Shown: positions 12,142 to 25,252 of the stretch, one piece after another
How the letters are laid out: each line of letters opens with the position of its first letter
Position numbering within the stretch: position 1 is the stretch's first letter
Assembly: GCA_023853785.1 (NCBI GenBank)
Contig: JAJIRX010000601.1
Location: 166,471-230,470 of the forward strand
Length of the DNA stretch: 64,000 nucleotides
Origin: Psilocybe azurescens
Lineage: Eukaryota; Basidiomycota; Agaricomycetes; Agaricales; Agrocybaceae
Direction: 5' to 3'
The notes under the pieces: generated by a model
The model's input: the letters and a program-made list of their open reading frames with translations, nothing else
Told to the model about the DNA's origin: nothing
The model's database searches: none
Made by a program: the position numbers and the translations under genes

Positions 12142-12611
12142 AGGATCGGGGACGTGGCAGGGGATTATGGATGTGGCAGGCACTCCCAGCTCAAAATTTT
12201 GTAACGATACTTACGCTCCTGTATGTCCAACATTGTGTAAGGTTCCAGCAGTCAATTGCTGTAGCACTTCGGACTTAGAGCATTGACACGCCACCGTTAG
12301 ACGGCAGTCTGGAAGGCTGATCCATGACATGGCAAGGCATATTAACAGTGCCATATCAAGCGTTCTTGATATGAAAACGGACACCCTCATATCATAATAG
12401 ATATTATCGCGTGGCAAGCGTGGGGGTGGTAGTCGACGAGTTACTCGCTCATTATATGTGGCAAATCGTCGTCAATGAAGGGATAGGTGAATGTCCCACA
12501 GAATGTCCGGTAAAATCCATACTGGGGTCATGTCATTTTCACTCGATCGATCGGTCGGTAAGTCGGTAAGATAATGATGATTAACCGCTCAAAGAGTGCG
12601 GCTATGTAGAG

Positions 12612-12646
12612 TGGGGCAAAGTACGGCAAAGTACGGCAAAGTACCT
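12612..12646 (+). repeat. Short tandem repeat, 10-mer x3
   Basis: GGCAAAGTAC occurs three times head to tail within GTGGGGCAAAGTACGGC and its continuation. No function is inferred. Confidence 0.8.
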
Positions 12647-13337
12647 TGCTCACTCCAGTCCCCGGTCCTGCCAAGCGGATTTTCAATGCATCTCATATTA
12701 ATATTATGGATTGACAACTGTTATGAGATTGTTAACAAAGTGGAGGAGCAGCATAAGGATCTACGAGTTTCGAATGCTGTGGCGTTACTCAAGGTCAGCG
12801 CTAACTGCTAAGTCCCTTCGCGCGAACTCTCACGTTCACAGTTACACGATGATGCCTGCCATGCTCGAAGAATGGTCGATATCTATGTAAAAAATTTCAG
12901 CCGAGTGGCTCAAAGATCGACAAATTATGCATATACGCTCTGGCGTCATTCGAGGCCAGCGCTAAATTCGAAACCCCTAAGCGCAAGCAGAGACCGCTCG
13001 CTCCAGTCCCTGAGGACCGGCCGATAAATAAGACAACGACTTGAGCCTTGGCGTAATTGAATCGTGTATGAGTAAATGGTAAATGTATCTCCACCTCTCG
13101 TCCCCACTGGATGTTCCATGACCTAGTTAGAGCCGTCGCTGTTTACCTTGCTACGCACCACCGTTGAAATCCAACTTCCGGCAGCCTCCCATAAGTCAGC
13201 AGCATGTAAAATCGATTGGTTCCAATCACCGTTTAGAGAAAGGGGTTTTCCCCATGCATTTAAGGCTATATTTCTCCTTTTAGACGCGATAAATCGGGGA
13301 TGATTTTCTTCGACCTTCGAGACGCCTGAGCATCCTG

Positions 13338-13766
13338 CTACATATTCCCCTCAAGCTCGACTAATACATTAGCGACTATTGGGTTTATTGTGTTACGAAA
13401 TCCAATTCTCTTTCGTCTGGAAGATCTGATTTTATATCTGAGGCTTTCGTACCTGCTTATGAATGTGTAGAATCGACATGGCATGTCCGCGCGACTGCGG
13501 TCATCAAGGATCCAGGGTCGCTTCCATATTTGACTGCTTTGAGAGCAATATCCCAAGCGCATCAAAGCTGTATGATCTTCGGGTGCGGATCCACGATTAA
13601 CCAACTGATGCGTAATCAGCTGTGCGTAAGAAAGCTCACTTGAGAAAATCAAAGTTTGGCTAGTGTCAATACATACTTTGAGAGTAAAGCATACAAGAAC
13701 TATAGATATGCAAGTAAGTATTTGCTCTAATATGAAGTACCCCTCTTTTGGCACACAAATGACCAC
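13338..13766 (-). pseudogene. Possible DUF6534-like membrane protein fragment
   Basis: A 142-codon open stretch. Its first third is hydrophobic (YFILEQILTCISIVLVCF) and is followed by DTSQTLIF and YAQLITHQLVNRGS. These recall the third and fourth membrane segments of DUF6534 proteins, whose clear members sit at 41.8 and 53.8 kb in this window. The remainder has no resemblance and the rest of the expected seven helices is not seen nearby. It could equally be a chance ORF. Confidence 0.25.
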
Positions 13767-15604
13767 GTACAGTAGTTATTTTTACCGGCGAAGCACAAGT
13801 CGCACAGTCGCACATATATAATCAGGAGAATAATACTATTCTTGCTGGGTGACACGGTCCATATCCACGATTCCACTACACCAACACTCACATCCGCAAG
13901 GTTCTATTACTTATGACATCTATCATGGTTCCGAGTCTAATCAAAGCAAAGTCGTTGTAAAACTTGCAGACTTAGGGTATATCGGTGTCGTAGGAGAACT
14001 TAGTGGAAGGCGAGAAGTCCGTCCTGCTGAGTGATCGATCTAGGTTCAAACATCAAACGTATGTGGATAAGAAGGAACAGGAGGATGGGCGCTCTTTTTC
14101 GGCATTGGGCACTAGTGCTTACTACGGTACTTTCCACTGCTTGATCGCAGGCAAATTTAGAAGAGAGTTAACGTTAACCTTAGCATGACGTACACTGACT
14201 AGGCCGACAATCGGTCTTATCCGCATAGCTGATTTCCGAAAATAGGTTAAATCACGAAATCGTTTTGTCCGTGAGAAGCTCACAGACGGGACCTGCTTAG
14301 GGCTCACTCAGTGAAAGATCACATAAAAAGATCAAAAAAACCACGTCGGTCGAAAGTCCCCTTACTCCAGATTTAAAATGCTAAAAGGCGGTATGAGGCG
14401 GTTATAATCACTGGTGAATAGAAAACTTCAGTTGGCGGATCGTTAGAACCGCCGAGGAGGTCCACTTTAAATCCAAACGACTTTGGTGTTCAGCAAATAC
14501 AGCTGCGGGTCTGAATTTTGAGGTCCTCGAAAAATTTGTCCCTTATATTTAGCTCGAAAAGATCTAACGGGTAACAAAGGTGACATTGCATTGATTGTGC
14601 GCCACCCTGATTCTTATTTTGGAAGGTTGTGAATCGTGATGATGATGGACTTGTCACTTCAATTTTGCGATGATACGATGTGAATGTCGAATCTAAATAC
14701 ATACAGAAGAACCCTTGTTCCATTCGAGAGAAGCGCAGTTGATACTCGTTGTTAGTCGCTTTCAATCACTTCTATGTGTAGACAGTGTAGTATTAATGAT
14801 AGAAGTGAATTGATCGATCTTGGATTCATCCACCAATCACTATGATATGCATGGAACGCATAGAACCTGGAAGAACAGGCCTCATGGCCGTTCATGGCTG
14901 TTCATGGAATGCATTTCCACGAAATCTGTCATTTACTCAATACAATACAGAACAGAACCAGATCTAACGGATAGCACGTCCACTTACCGAGAAAAGATCA
15001 TTGAGGCCGCTCAACTGATCTGGTGTCAGAATTTCTCGTCCTGTTCTTGAGACAATACAGAATTATTCGTTGCTTGGGATCTCAGTTGGTGGGCATTGGG
15101 CACGGCATACCCACCCCAGTAGCCGCTTGGAAGTACCGATAATATTTCCGTGCACTCAGGGAACTTATCTCACACAGATTTCGGGTGTCAAGGCGAAGAC
15201 ACTGCAATCGAAGTCCGCCCTGGAAGTGGTATATCGAATTAACGAGTGGTAAGCTATTAGAAAGCAAAGTCGACTCTATGGTACAATGAATGATGGTATA
15301 AATACCGCTGTGAAGAATCTCTAAAGTGTGAGATTACTTTGGACGACGGAACTGATAAGTTAGGAAACAATGCCCAGAAAATCGCAAACATTGACCAAAA
15401 AAGGGGGAAGAAAGATACAAAGAATGTAGTACATGTATATAACAAGATATCAAAAGTACAACACAGATCCGTGGGAATTGAAGATATCAAGGAAAGGCAA
15501 GAAGAGAAAATAAGCAAATGATAACGTAGCTATTAAACGACAGAGGCGTTGAATAAGTCGGACTAGTTGGCAGTACCAATAAGCCAGTACCACAATGTAA
15601 AAAT

Positions 15605-17569
15605 TTACAATCCATCACACTCTTTCCTTTTCCCGTTCGTTAGACCGAGCAAACGCTGGCCTAAGTGTCGTCGAAACACGCGAGTCCGCGAGTGAGCGAT
15701 GATACGGTGTCGACGCGCTATATTTATAATTAGACTGCTGCGACGACGGCGGCGGGGACGGGAGAGGCGAAGGCGACACGGATGGAGAGGGGAGGAAGAG
15801 TGAAAGCTCGAGCCGGGCGTCAGGGGCCGCTGGGGGTACGAGTGTGAGTGTGTATTGCTGTTGGTGCTGTTCCCATACCGCGCCTCGTACTCGCGCGTGT
15901 GTGTATACGCACGCTCGGCCTTGGAGCCTCTGTAAAGGTCGTATCGGGTATCGGGGTGGCCTGCAAGTGTCGATGACGAATGAGAGTGGCGGGGATGATC
16001 ACGGTGGCTGGGCTCATGACTATTCGATGGATATGGGCTATACAGAGGACTCCTGTGGGACGACGGGGCAACAGCCACACGCGCGAGTGATTGAGTAAGG
16101 CGCTCGCGCTCGTCGTACTCAAGCATCTCATCATTTTCGTCGTCCACCTTCCTCATATTCACGTTGGCATAACTATCCGCACGCAAATGCACAGCTCGAC
16201 TACTGTACTTCACATCCGACGTGTCCGATTCCGAGCCAGAACTGTAATCGTCTTCTTCGCTAATGGAAATATTCGAGATGGGTGGGGACGGCATGTGAAT
16301 CTGCATATGCATCTGCGGGAGATTAGACCCAGGGTGTAAACCCTGTGGGTACCCGTGCGAGCTTCGTGCAGGGTATTGGTGAGGTTGTGAGGAGAAGTGC
16401 GGTGGGCGTGCTGCGTGTGGGTTCGAAGGCGGATGCCTGTACTCGAACTCGGACCGATACGCTGCGTGTACAGGCTGATATGGATGCGGATGCGGATGCG
16501 AGCCCGATGTCATGGCCCCGTTCCCGTTCACAGGGGGGGGGAATCTGTGAGGCTGGTATATTCACACGACGCCTCTTACGACGGCCGTCGGTGGGAGAAT
16601 TGTTGGTGGTGGTGGCGGTGGAAGAGGTATTTGTTGGCGCCGGGTTGTTTGTTGCGTTCTGAGATCGTGAAAATCCAGGCGTGGCATGGTTCCGGTAATG
16701 TCGCCTCATATTCGAGTTGACGTTGAATTCCCGACCACAGTTTGGCCATGGACATCGAAAAGCTGTTGTTATTAAAAGGCGTGTGTAAAGTTAGTTATTC
16801 ATTCATTCAAATTTAATGGTAGATGTAAAAAGATAATAGTAATGAAACGAATGAGAGAAAAATAAAGCAATGACTCACGTGTAGCTCCCGTGTGCGTATT
16901 AACGTGTATACGCAGGCTACTCGGTCGGTTGAATCTCTTCAAACATGTCGGACAGACATGTTTCTTGCCATTGGTGGTATCATTGTCCTCCGCGCAGCTA
17001 TTACCATCGTCGTCGTCGTCGTTGTTCCCGAGACCCTCGTTGACGTGGAAAGAGCCATGACTTGAATAGCCACCTCCAGCACTGCGTATCCCTGAGCCTG
17101 AGGCAGAAGAGCGCCTCTGAGGGTGCTGATGATGTTTCGGAGGAGATGGAGGCAGGGGTGGCCCAGAACGCGATAATGGAAATGAATTACTGGCAGTGCG
17201 CGGATCACCCTCCACCGAACCACGCGTTTGCTGCAAGTCAGAGCCGGAATGAGATGCGTACTCATCCGATGAAGACGCATAGGTCATGCCGTCCCGTCCG
17301 TCCTGATACTGACGATATTCAGGGTACTCGTTCCGACTGGATGAAATTGGGGATGATGGGGATGGCAGGATGTCGACCCGAAAGGCAGATGAGCTACCGC
17401 TCTGCCTGTTTGCGCCTGTGGATGACGGGGTAGTGTGGGTCAAAGGTGTAGAAGAGGGACATGAACGGAGGACGTTGAACGCGTAAATATTTTGGCACGG
17501 GCTTGTTGACGATGATGAAGGGCGCCTTTTGCTCGATAGGGATGGTGAATCAGTTTGGGATTGAGACAT
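15605..17569 (-). CDS. C2H2 zinc-finger protein, putative transcription factor
   Basis: Exon 1 runs from ATG 17569 (MSQSQTDSPS) and encodes a long Ser/Pro-rich region, an acidic stretch (NNDDDDDGNSCAEDND) and the first finger CPTCLKRFNRPSSLRIHVNTH. A GCTACAC|GTGAGT donor near 16881 joins to an acceptor near 16761, and the second finger follows as FRCPWPNCGREFNVNSNMRRH. Two adjacent C2H2 fingers plus a basic GRRKRRRV segment suggest a nuclear DNA-binding regulator. After that the frame breaks at a run of nine G (plus strand 16533-16541): the following 308-codon stretch, rich in His, Ser, Tyr and Pro, is open in the next frame and begins with GTG, not ATG, so it is best read as the C-terminal half of the same protein. 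The far C-terminus is uncertain and could involve another intron. Target genes unknown. Confidence 0.8.
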
Positions 17570-20500
17570 GATACGGCTGTCATGCGCATGACGGGGGCAG
17601 CTCGTGTGAGTGCATGTGCACTGTGGCTCTTGTACGCGGTCCCGATGATTCGCGGTGTGATGTACACCGGGTGACTATAGACGCCAAAAAACCACGTTAA
17701 AATCGGCATATGTCGCAGAACAAAGATGACAAACGAACGTGAGGATAAGTATATCCACGATGCGAGCGCGGTCGTGGCGATTCAGCCTTGGGCAACAAAT
17801 GATCTATTAGGGGTGAAAAGTTGAGTGTTGGACAACGATACCAGAAAGGTAAGAGGAGAAGAACGGACCTGGGAACATCTCATGTATACTGGGAAGCGAC
17901 CTGGTGGTAGAGGACGGCGAGTCCGTTGAGGCGGCCATGATTGAATTGTATGGGCGAAGAGATGATGGGCAGAGATTATATACGAATATGGTGTGGGGAT
18001 CGAATTGACCGGAAGGCTTGCCTGGCTGGTAGTTAAGACGGAAAGGGGATTCACGGCGGATGATTGGAGGACCTTTTATGGATTAACGGGGGAAAGAGGG
18101 TACGCAGAACCAGCGATACCGGAGAACCCGAGGCTTAAAAAAGAAGGAACTGAAGGGATTGGCGTCTGTGTGGCCACCCTGAATGGACTAAAAATCTCCT
18201 TTTGACGTGTAGAGGGAGCAATCGATCTGGCGAGATGATGTATGAGTGCAAATCCGAGGAAAACTATGCGACTCATCTCCTTGCTCGTTGGTCTTTGAGC
18301 TCAAGAGCATACTTCAAACTCACCTCCGCCCAAGATCTCTGTCATGTCAGATGTGATGGGGATTTGCGCTGCTATCAATTATTGACCCAAGAAGCCTATA
18401 ATATTTGGCACCCAATCCTACCTAAATCGGGACTTGAATTTCCGGGTTTCACGACTAAGCTGGTTGCGTTTTGTGCGAATCACTCTTTTTGCGTATCATC
18501 TCATCGGGCATTCGCATCAAAGTAACTCCGCAGTCCCAGGAACTACTTGAAATCGTCGATTTCGGGAAACCGGAAAAGGAGAAGTCAAAAATGCGTACTG
18601 TAATATATCGCAGAGCGAATGTTGTCATTTTCTACGGTTAATTCTGGATTAAACAAGCAGGCCAACGACACGATAACTACAAGTCGCTGATTTAATTCTG
18701 AACATAACGCACGTAAAATATGCGAGCAGGTATACACTGTAGATTCTTACCCGATTACTATATCAAATTGCGATCTGGTATCAAAAAGCCGTGGATGCCA
18801 CTTCTTCCACGTGTCACCCATGATCTGCACCAGCCCTTCCTCATTTGAAGTCCCTCGCCGCCGTGCCTCATGCCATCGGGACAACCTTTCTTCGTCTCCC
18901 CAGCAGGATCCATTGCTCTTCTGCTCCTCTTAAAAATCGGCAAATTCACCAGTGATAAGCAACTGATCCCTACTCTAATTCTAATCGTATATACACATCT
19001 ACCTGACTCCCAAAAGCATAATTAAATGCATTTCTATTCCTACTCCCTTTCCCTTCTCACACACAAATGAGACAACTGACAGAAGCCAAAGCTATATCGG
19101 CTATGCATCAAGTCGCCGTTGCCTGCCTCCGCACCTGCGTGCGGTTGAGGTCCCGTTCAGTAGTCGTTTTCTCCCTCCTGTCTCCATTAGTGTGCATTAC
19201 CTCTCGTTAAGTAATCCATTACGCGCCGATCAAGTCGCTTGGAAGGACAGTCCTATCTCCCAGTTGGCCCCATACCGGCTTTCAAAAGCGCAGACGAGGA
19301 TCCTTCCTTTGGATGGCAAGGCTAGTTATAATTTCGTGCCATCGGCATGTACTAGGACAGGTTGATGATTCCTTTGATCAGGGGATCATATCGTATTTAA
19401 ATGATCGGAAAGGCAGCAGAAAGAATGCAGAAGGCTGGCGAAGCACAGTACATAGAGGCAGTGTATAATTCATCCATTCAATTCAGCATGTGCTTTGTAA
19501 TTCAATTGAAGAGAGGTGCTGTGAACTTGTGAAGGTACTGGCAGGTCTGGCAGGCAGGGCGCAGGGAAATTTATTACGGATTCGCAGTACAGCAGCGGCT
19601 ATTCAGTTTAGCAAGGAAAGGGCCTGGCTCGAGGCCTTCGCGTGCGTAGTGCGTCACTGATTTGTGTCAAAATGGGAAACAGCTCATACATATACAAATC
19701 CTGCGGGTTTCGACGTTCATCCATCAACACCCTTGTTCATGCCCTTCTACTTAGTATTTTCCGGAATACGAGCTATTCGTGGGCATACGTCTACGTCTGA
19801 TGACCGATAATTCCTTGGACCGCGCGGGTTTGACGCGCTGAGGTTAAGGATGTACGGACGTCGATGATGGACGAAGGGCGAGGGCAGGGGCGTGTCGGTC
19901 AAAGCTTAGGGCGTGCGTGCTCTTAAACACCGCATCGTCGATGTATTGAAGCGGGAAAGGTTCAAGCCTATGTGTAGTGTAGTATGTAAACTAAAAACCG
20001 GTGGCAACATGGCATGACCATGACGGCCTGCTCTTCATGCTCTGTCTGTACTGTACTAGCGCTACTTCTAACAGGTACTTAGTGGGCTGCTACTTAGATT
20101 AGTGCTCATGGTTCGCCAACCGACCCACGCACCTCATAACTTATTCTTATTTCAACTAATCAGGCGATCATATTTTCTGTCCGCTCGTCAGTTCATTCGT
20201 CCACTAAATATCCGGCAAATGCTGGAAATATCAGCGGAAGTGCATGTAGGTAACCGATTTACTCGAGAACTATAGATGGATCCAATCTAAACATCGCAAG
20301 AGGCGTCGTTTCCAAATCCAATATGACCTTCAAACACACTCAAGCTCGCGCTTGTCGCTCGATAGAGGTTCGGTTCGATGGTTTCCCCAAATTATTCATA
20401 CTCTTTATATTTCCCCAACAAAATACGTAGTGCACACGTCAACAGTCAAAGGGAATGGTGACTCACTGGTCTTTACCTGATGCATGCATTCCTTTTAATG

Positions 20501-23500
20501 CTTCAGGAAATCGAAGAAAGAAAGAAAGCTTGAGTCTACGAATGAAGGCTTCAGGTGACAAAGCTTCTCATCCTGACCTGCTTCTTCCCAAACGTTTTTT
20601 GATCACCGAGACTCCGAGGGATGCGGCACTTCTGTTAGAATTATGATCAAAATTATACATTTAACCTCGTAAATTTGAAGTCAGCGATGGTGTGAGTAGA
20701 TTAATTGACATTTTTCATCTTTCCTCTTTTGGCATAGAGTCTGCTCGCATCGTCTTCGTCTTGAGGTATAAACCATGGCATGCTGCGATTCTACTGACAC
20801 GACGCGATACGGATAAAGTATTTACAGTAGCTACGAGCGGAGAGTTAAAATGTGGGGCTGACGCCGGCGCCGTCGACGCTCCTTCCCCTGTTTATCACCT
20901 CCGCACGCACGCGTATGGACCAGAAGTGTCTTTTGTCGATGCATTATTATGCAAGATGTAAGTACGGTGGATTCTCAAATCATGATACTCGATGAGAGGA
21001 AATCAGACTAGACATTCAATGATGGCTACGACGAGGGCTACGGGGGGAGGATCGGAACTTTGAAGGAAGATCGTTGAAAACCGGCGAAAGAGGACAGTTA
21101 TGACTTAAGATTAAATGCCGGGACGCCGCCAAGGTGCTTACTTACTTACAGGCATGTACAAATGGGCAGCCTACGGTTTTCAAATTGGGTTACTCAGCCT
21201 AGATTCTGGTCCAGTAGATCTGGATTGGTTGTGCTAACACTTTCGAAAATCCACCTCACAATTCCTTCTCTACCGCCGGGCCAATGGGATGTCCCTCGCC
21301 ATGAATGGACGTCGCATCCATTGAAGCATAGTCTCAAGGGTGGAATAAGACTTCAGGCTAATACTATCTAATAGTGCGTCTACTGTCCCCTGCTAGACGT
21401 TCTGGTCCGCCCCATTACACACCGGATACATAGTGATATTTTTAGACTATGTAAGAGAGCACCCTCGGACATCTGAGCCGTGCTGATTTTCCAATCCAAC
21501 AGGCTACTTATATAGCAATGTATGTCCGAGCGCGCGGTTGTAGGGGAGGCTGGCAAGTTTCTCTGTCATATATGTATAGTGGTACTTTTAGATGGCGTAA
21601 GCGCACCGTCGGATATTTGTACCGATCATACTATACCTCTGACTATATACTCAAGCACCAGACAGTGCACGGGTACAGAGGGCACCTAGAAAGTCCGACT
21701 CTTCTTGAAGAACGTCATTAATAGACACAAAATTAGTGGCCATTCCTCCAATCCTCCTTGTGCCACGAGCTCCGTTGTCCATGCTCTCTAATGCTGGAAC
21801 TTTTTATCAACTAAACAGTGTTTCATGGATCTCGCTCGCATTCCCACAAAACACGCAACTGACCTGACACATGCATGGACGGTGCCCTTCCATGGCTTCA
21901 CACGGATTAACTTAGGCTGGACTCGCTCCAAAGACCCATTCTTATCTCTACCGCGAGGCGTAGAAACGTCAAGCCCAGGGCCTATCATGAAGAGAGATAG
22001 GCCCACGCACAACTGGTTGGAGGACGATATCTAATTGAACCTTCAGAATACTCAATGTATATTGAACTGTAAGCAACATATGGGGGTATTTGTATCCAGC
22101 GATCTATCGTCTTTAAGGATGATGACTGAAGATTCGCGCTGGGAATTAGCCACAAATAGACGCTCTACCAAATGGAGCTGCCTTATTACCGACAGTAAGC
22201 CTAATAACTGCGGGAAACATAATAATCACTGGTAGTATTAGAGTGTGGAGTGAAAGGAATTAGGTCGAAAACATGTCAGCCAGATCGGTCGGTGGCCGAG
22301 GCACGGAGAGCGATCGCCTATATGATATTACGTCTCATCATATACCATCCCTTGAGACTGGAAATCGTAATTGTAATTCCAGCGCAGTCGCCATCAGGCA
22401 TTATTAATACAAAGTCGACATAAGTTGACTGTCTTTATAATTCTTCACCTTTGTGCGGCAATGTAAATTAATCGCCGGCGGAAAGGTGATGATGGGTGTG
22501 CTTTCAATGTTCTCGTGAGCATTCATAACTTTGTTCTGAGCACATAGCTGCACGTAGCCGTACTATGTGACTCATGCAATAACAGCTTGAATATTTACCA
22601 ATAACGGCCATTATCGCCGTTTGTCTTGTGCTCTTGATATACCCAAGGGACTAAGAAATTGACGGTGTTGCAAGTATTAGTAAGCACGATGAGAATAACG
22701 TTCGAAAATAGCCTCAGCACTTAAAATAGCAGTCGGGGTGTGTGCCTGCAACTGATGCAGCCGGTAAGCCTCGTCACTGACTTTGCCTAATGCCCAGGAT
22801 TACCAGATATCCCTTTGATGTCGGCAAGAAGCAACATACGCAGTGACATCGACATATTGTGTGTTTGTGCCGGGAACCTTGCTCACCGCGTGACAAGAAT
22901 CCCTCAAAAATATACAGTATAAGCATCTCGAGTGGCTTAAAAAAGAACAGAGTGAAAAACTGCTCACGGGTGCGCAGTAGCCGGCTCTGACAGCCCATGA
23001 CATCAGTTCTTGAAACTTGTATTGGAAGAATATTTTCGTTAGCACTGAAGATTGCTATCTAGTATCGGGTGGTCGGAAAGACTGACGACAAAACATTAGT
23101 ATGGATGTGATGGAGAAGACTGGATTGACTTACAGAGTGACTAAGCAAAATCTCGTCAAATGAATGATGATCACAGGTGTAACGTATTCATTCAATAGAG
23201 GAAATGTATCGCAGTTGTTATTCGCAGCGAGTGACAGCACGTTCAATCCTACGACAAAGGAGATACATTACAGATCGACATTGATAGCTCCACGTTGGGC
23301 GGCTCCGATACTGCATAACTTATTACGGTAGATGCTGCCTCGATAACATTGTACGATAATCGCAGTTATCACCGGTGCTCTTTCCTGGCCGAGTAACAGT
23401 AGCGCCCATGGGTCTCACCTTGGGCCCCGTGACGTCAAAAGAACAACGTATAGTTACAGTAACCTAGCATCTCAAGCAAATCAAGCTTGATCTTCTGGAT

Positions 23501-23981
23501 GGCGTGGCTACTCGTGGCTAACACTCTTCGCATAAAGGAGCGGGCCAATGTGCGCCAATCTGGTGTGCAGTTGAAATTCTTTCGATGTCCAAACTTCTGC
23601 GTGATTATCGGACGTTGAAATTTATCTTAGGTATGGAAAGGAATGTTTACCCAACAAACGCCGTGGAAGAATCAATAGTCTCAAAATGGAAGTCTTCAAA
23701 GCAACATTAATTTTGACGAGATTATTGGATTGCGGGCCCACGAAGGAGCTTTCAAGACGTGCGTGTATAGTCTCATGAGGTGGCCCACCTGATATACCAG
23801 GGATTCGTCCGCGACCTTCCGGCTGGGTCGATTCAGCGAGATATCGCGATATGTGGGTGGTTGCTGGACTTCCGTGGCTTTAACATACTCGAGCGCTTTA
23901 TGACACCCTGGCCGAAGGAGACCGACCCAACTGCCGATGGCATATTCTTCGAAGCAAGGAGATAATCTCTAGAATTGTTGA
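17570..23981. other. 6.4-kb stretch with no recognisable gene
   Basis: On both strands only short ORFs occur (largest about 107 codons at 18202-18525), none with family resemblance or coherent splice structure. The part next to 17569 should contain the promoter and 5' UTR of the zinc-finger gene; long leaders are common for fungal regulators. I see no tRNA or rRNA. Weak local repetition occurs around 21440-21625, where two segments share a TTTTTAGA..GTAAG..GCACC.TCGGA pattern. Confidence 0.5.
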
Positions 23982-25252
23982 CTATCTTAAAAAGCTGTCA
24001 ACAAAATCAGAAAAAGAATCGTAAATCTCATCCGGAGGAACAACCCCAGCTCGTGTCTCGTCGCCTGTGCGATACTTTCCAGTTCTCACTACAAAGTTGA
24101 AAGAAGCCCATTAGAGAGCGGGATCATGATCAGTCAAGCAGATCAACAATAATGAACAGGTCAGTATGGCAGATTGGACTCCATCTGCTTCAGTCACCAG
24201 AGAGTCTGCCTTCCTGCTGAGCATTTGTAAATATAAAGAGGCCAGGAACATAGTGGAAAAATCTCGAGAGTCAAAATCAAATAAGTACTCACCGAGAACT
24301 CGCCACAAGCCCAGTTCAAGGGCGCCTCCGCCAAGATCTGCTTCCACGTCGTCGCCAATCACGGCGATCTTGCCCCTATGGGATGAGTGACTTTCCCCGT
24401 CGTTAATAGGTTTTATTTTGCCGTACTGGTCAGGATCGTCTGACGGCTCCGCTAGTTTGAAATCGTCTATAACCATCTTAAAGAAAGCCTTGCTGGGTTT
24501 TCCAACTACATGCGCTGAAACACCTGTCGCAGTTTCCAGAGCTGCAACGAAAGGACCAGGGCCTAACGATAAGCCGTCTTCAGTTTGGATGTACTTTGCC
24601 TTGTGCGTTGCGATTAACGGAATCGCTCCAGACCGGTCAGGATTGAAGGTGGCCGATTTTTGTTCTCCTTTCAAGACACGGAATGCTGCGTTGAGATGAT
24701 CATAATCGAAACACGAGGGTGCAAGGCCGATAACGACTGAGTCGTAGTGGGCGTTGCTTATTCCACATGCCAGTCTAGAATCTCCCTTATCTTGAGGCAA
24801 CTGGGCTAATACTTCTTCTCGAGCAGATTCGGACAAAAGTAACAAAGGCCTGGATAACATAATGAGATCCGAGGTCAACAGTTCTACATACAAAATGAAA
24901 AAAATGTGTTCACTCACTTCTTTAGATGCATGCTTTTCACAATCTGTGCTGCTGCTGCGATGCTTGTCCACAACAGCTGCTGAGGCGTGGCTTCGCGATC
25001 ACTAGGTCTGGCGTCTCCTTTTGGGGTCCTGGGAGAGACCTCAAAGCCCATGTCTTCCAGGCGTCTCAAGAGTGACGCGGAAGACTCCTTGCTCGTATTA
25101 CTACAGAGTCTAAATGGTGTGGAAGATTCTCTTAGTCTATGAAAAGAATTGACCGCGTTCAATGTTGGGGTCGTCCCTACGTGAAGAGTTCCCGAGATGT
25201 CGATTAATAAAGCCGTAATATGCGGTCGTCCTCCGAAATAGGGTTTCGACAT
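23982..25252 (-). CDS. HDHD2-like HAD-superfamily hydrolase
   Basis: Three exons, 25252-24918, 24849-24293 and 24088-23982, join in phase to 332 residues. Motif I reads LLIDISGTLHVG near the N-terminus; as in the HDHD2 group, the usual second Asp of DxDGT is replaced by Ser. SNTSKES matches the motif II region, and IAVIGDDVEADLGGG is the motif IV loop that binds Mg. The last exon supplies VRTGKYRTGDE, the usual ending of HAD class IIA enzymes. The family contains phosphatases acting on small phosphorylated substrates; the substrate here is not predictable, and the Asp-to-Ser change at motif I could weaken phosphatase activity. The last intron is 204 bp, longer than its neighbours, but the splice joins restore the conserved GLWRVLVRTGKY. 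Confidence 0.9.

Larger units (their letters stand above)
12142..15604. other. Long stretch without a convincing gene
   Basis: A small direct repeat of the 10-mer GGCAAAGTAC, three times, lies at about 12615-12645. The longest ORF is on the minus strand at 13338-13766 (142 codons); it has a hydrophobic start and a patch (LKVCIDTSQTLIFS then LITHQLVNRG) faintly like the membrane helices of DUF6534 proteins, and could be a relic of that family. Other ORFs here have no recognisable motifs. No RNA gene found. Confidence 0.4.

Noticed and set aside
12142..15604. CRISPR-like or phage features
   Set aside because: No regularly spaced repeats are present; intron-rich genes make this eukaryotic DNA.
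16091..17433. Plus-strand ORFs over the zinc-finger gene
   Set aside because: Shadows of a GC-rich Ser/Pro/His coding sequence on the minus strand.
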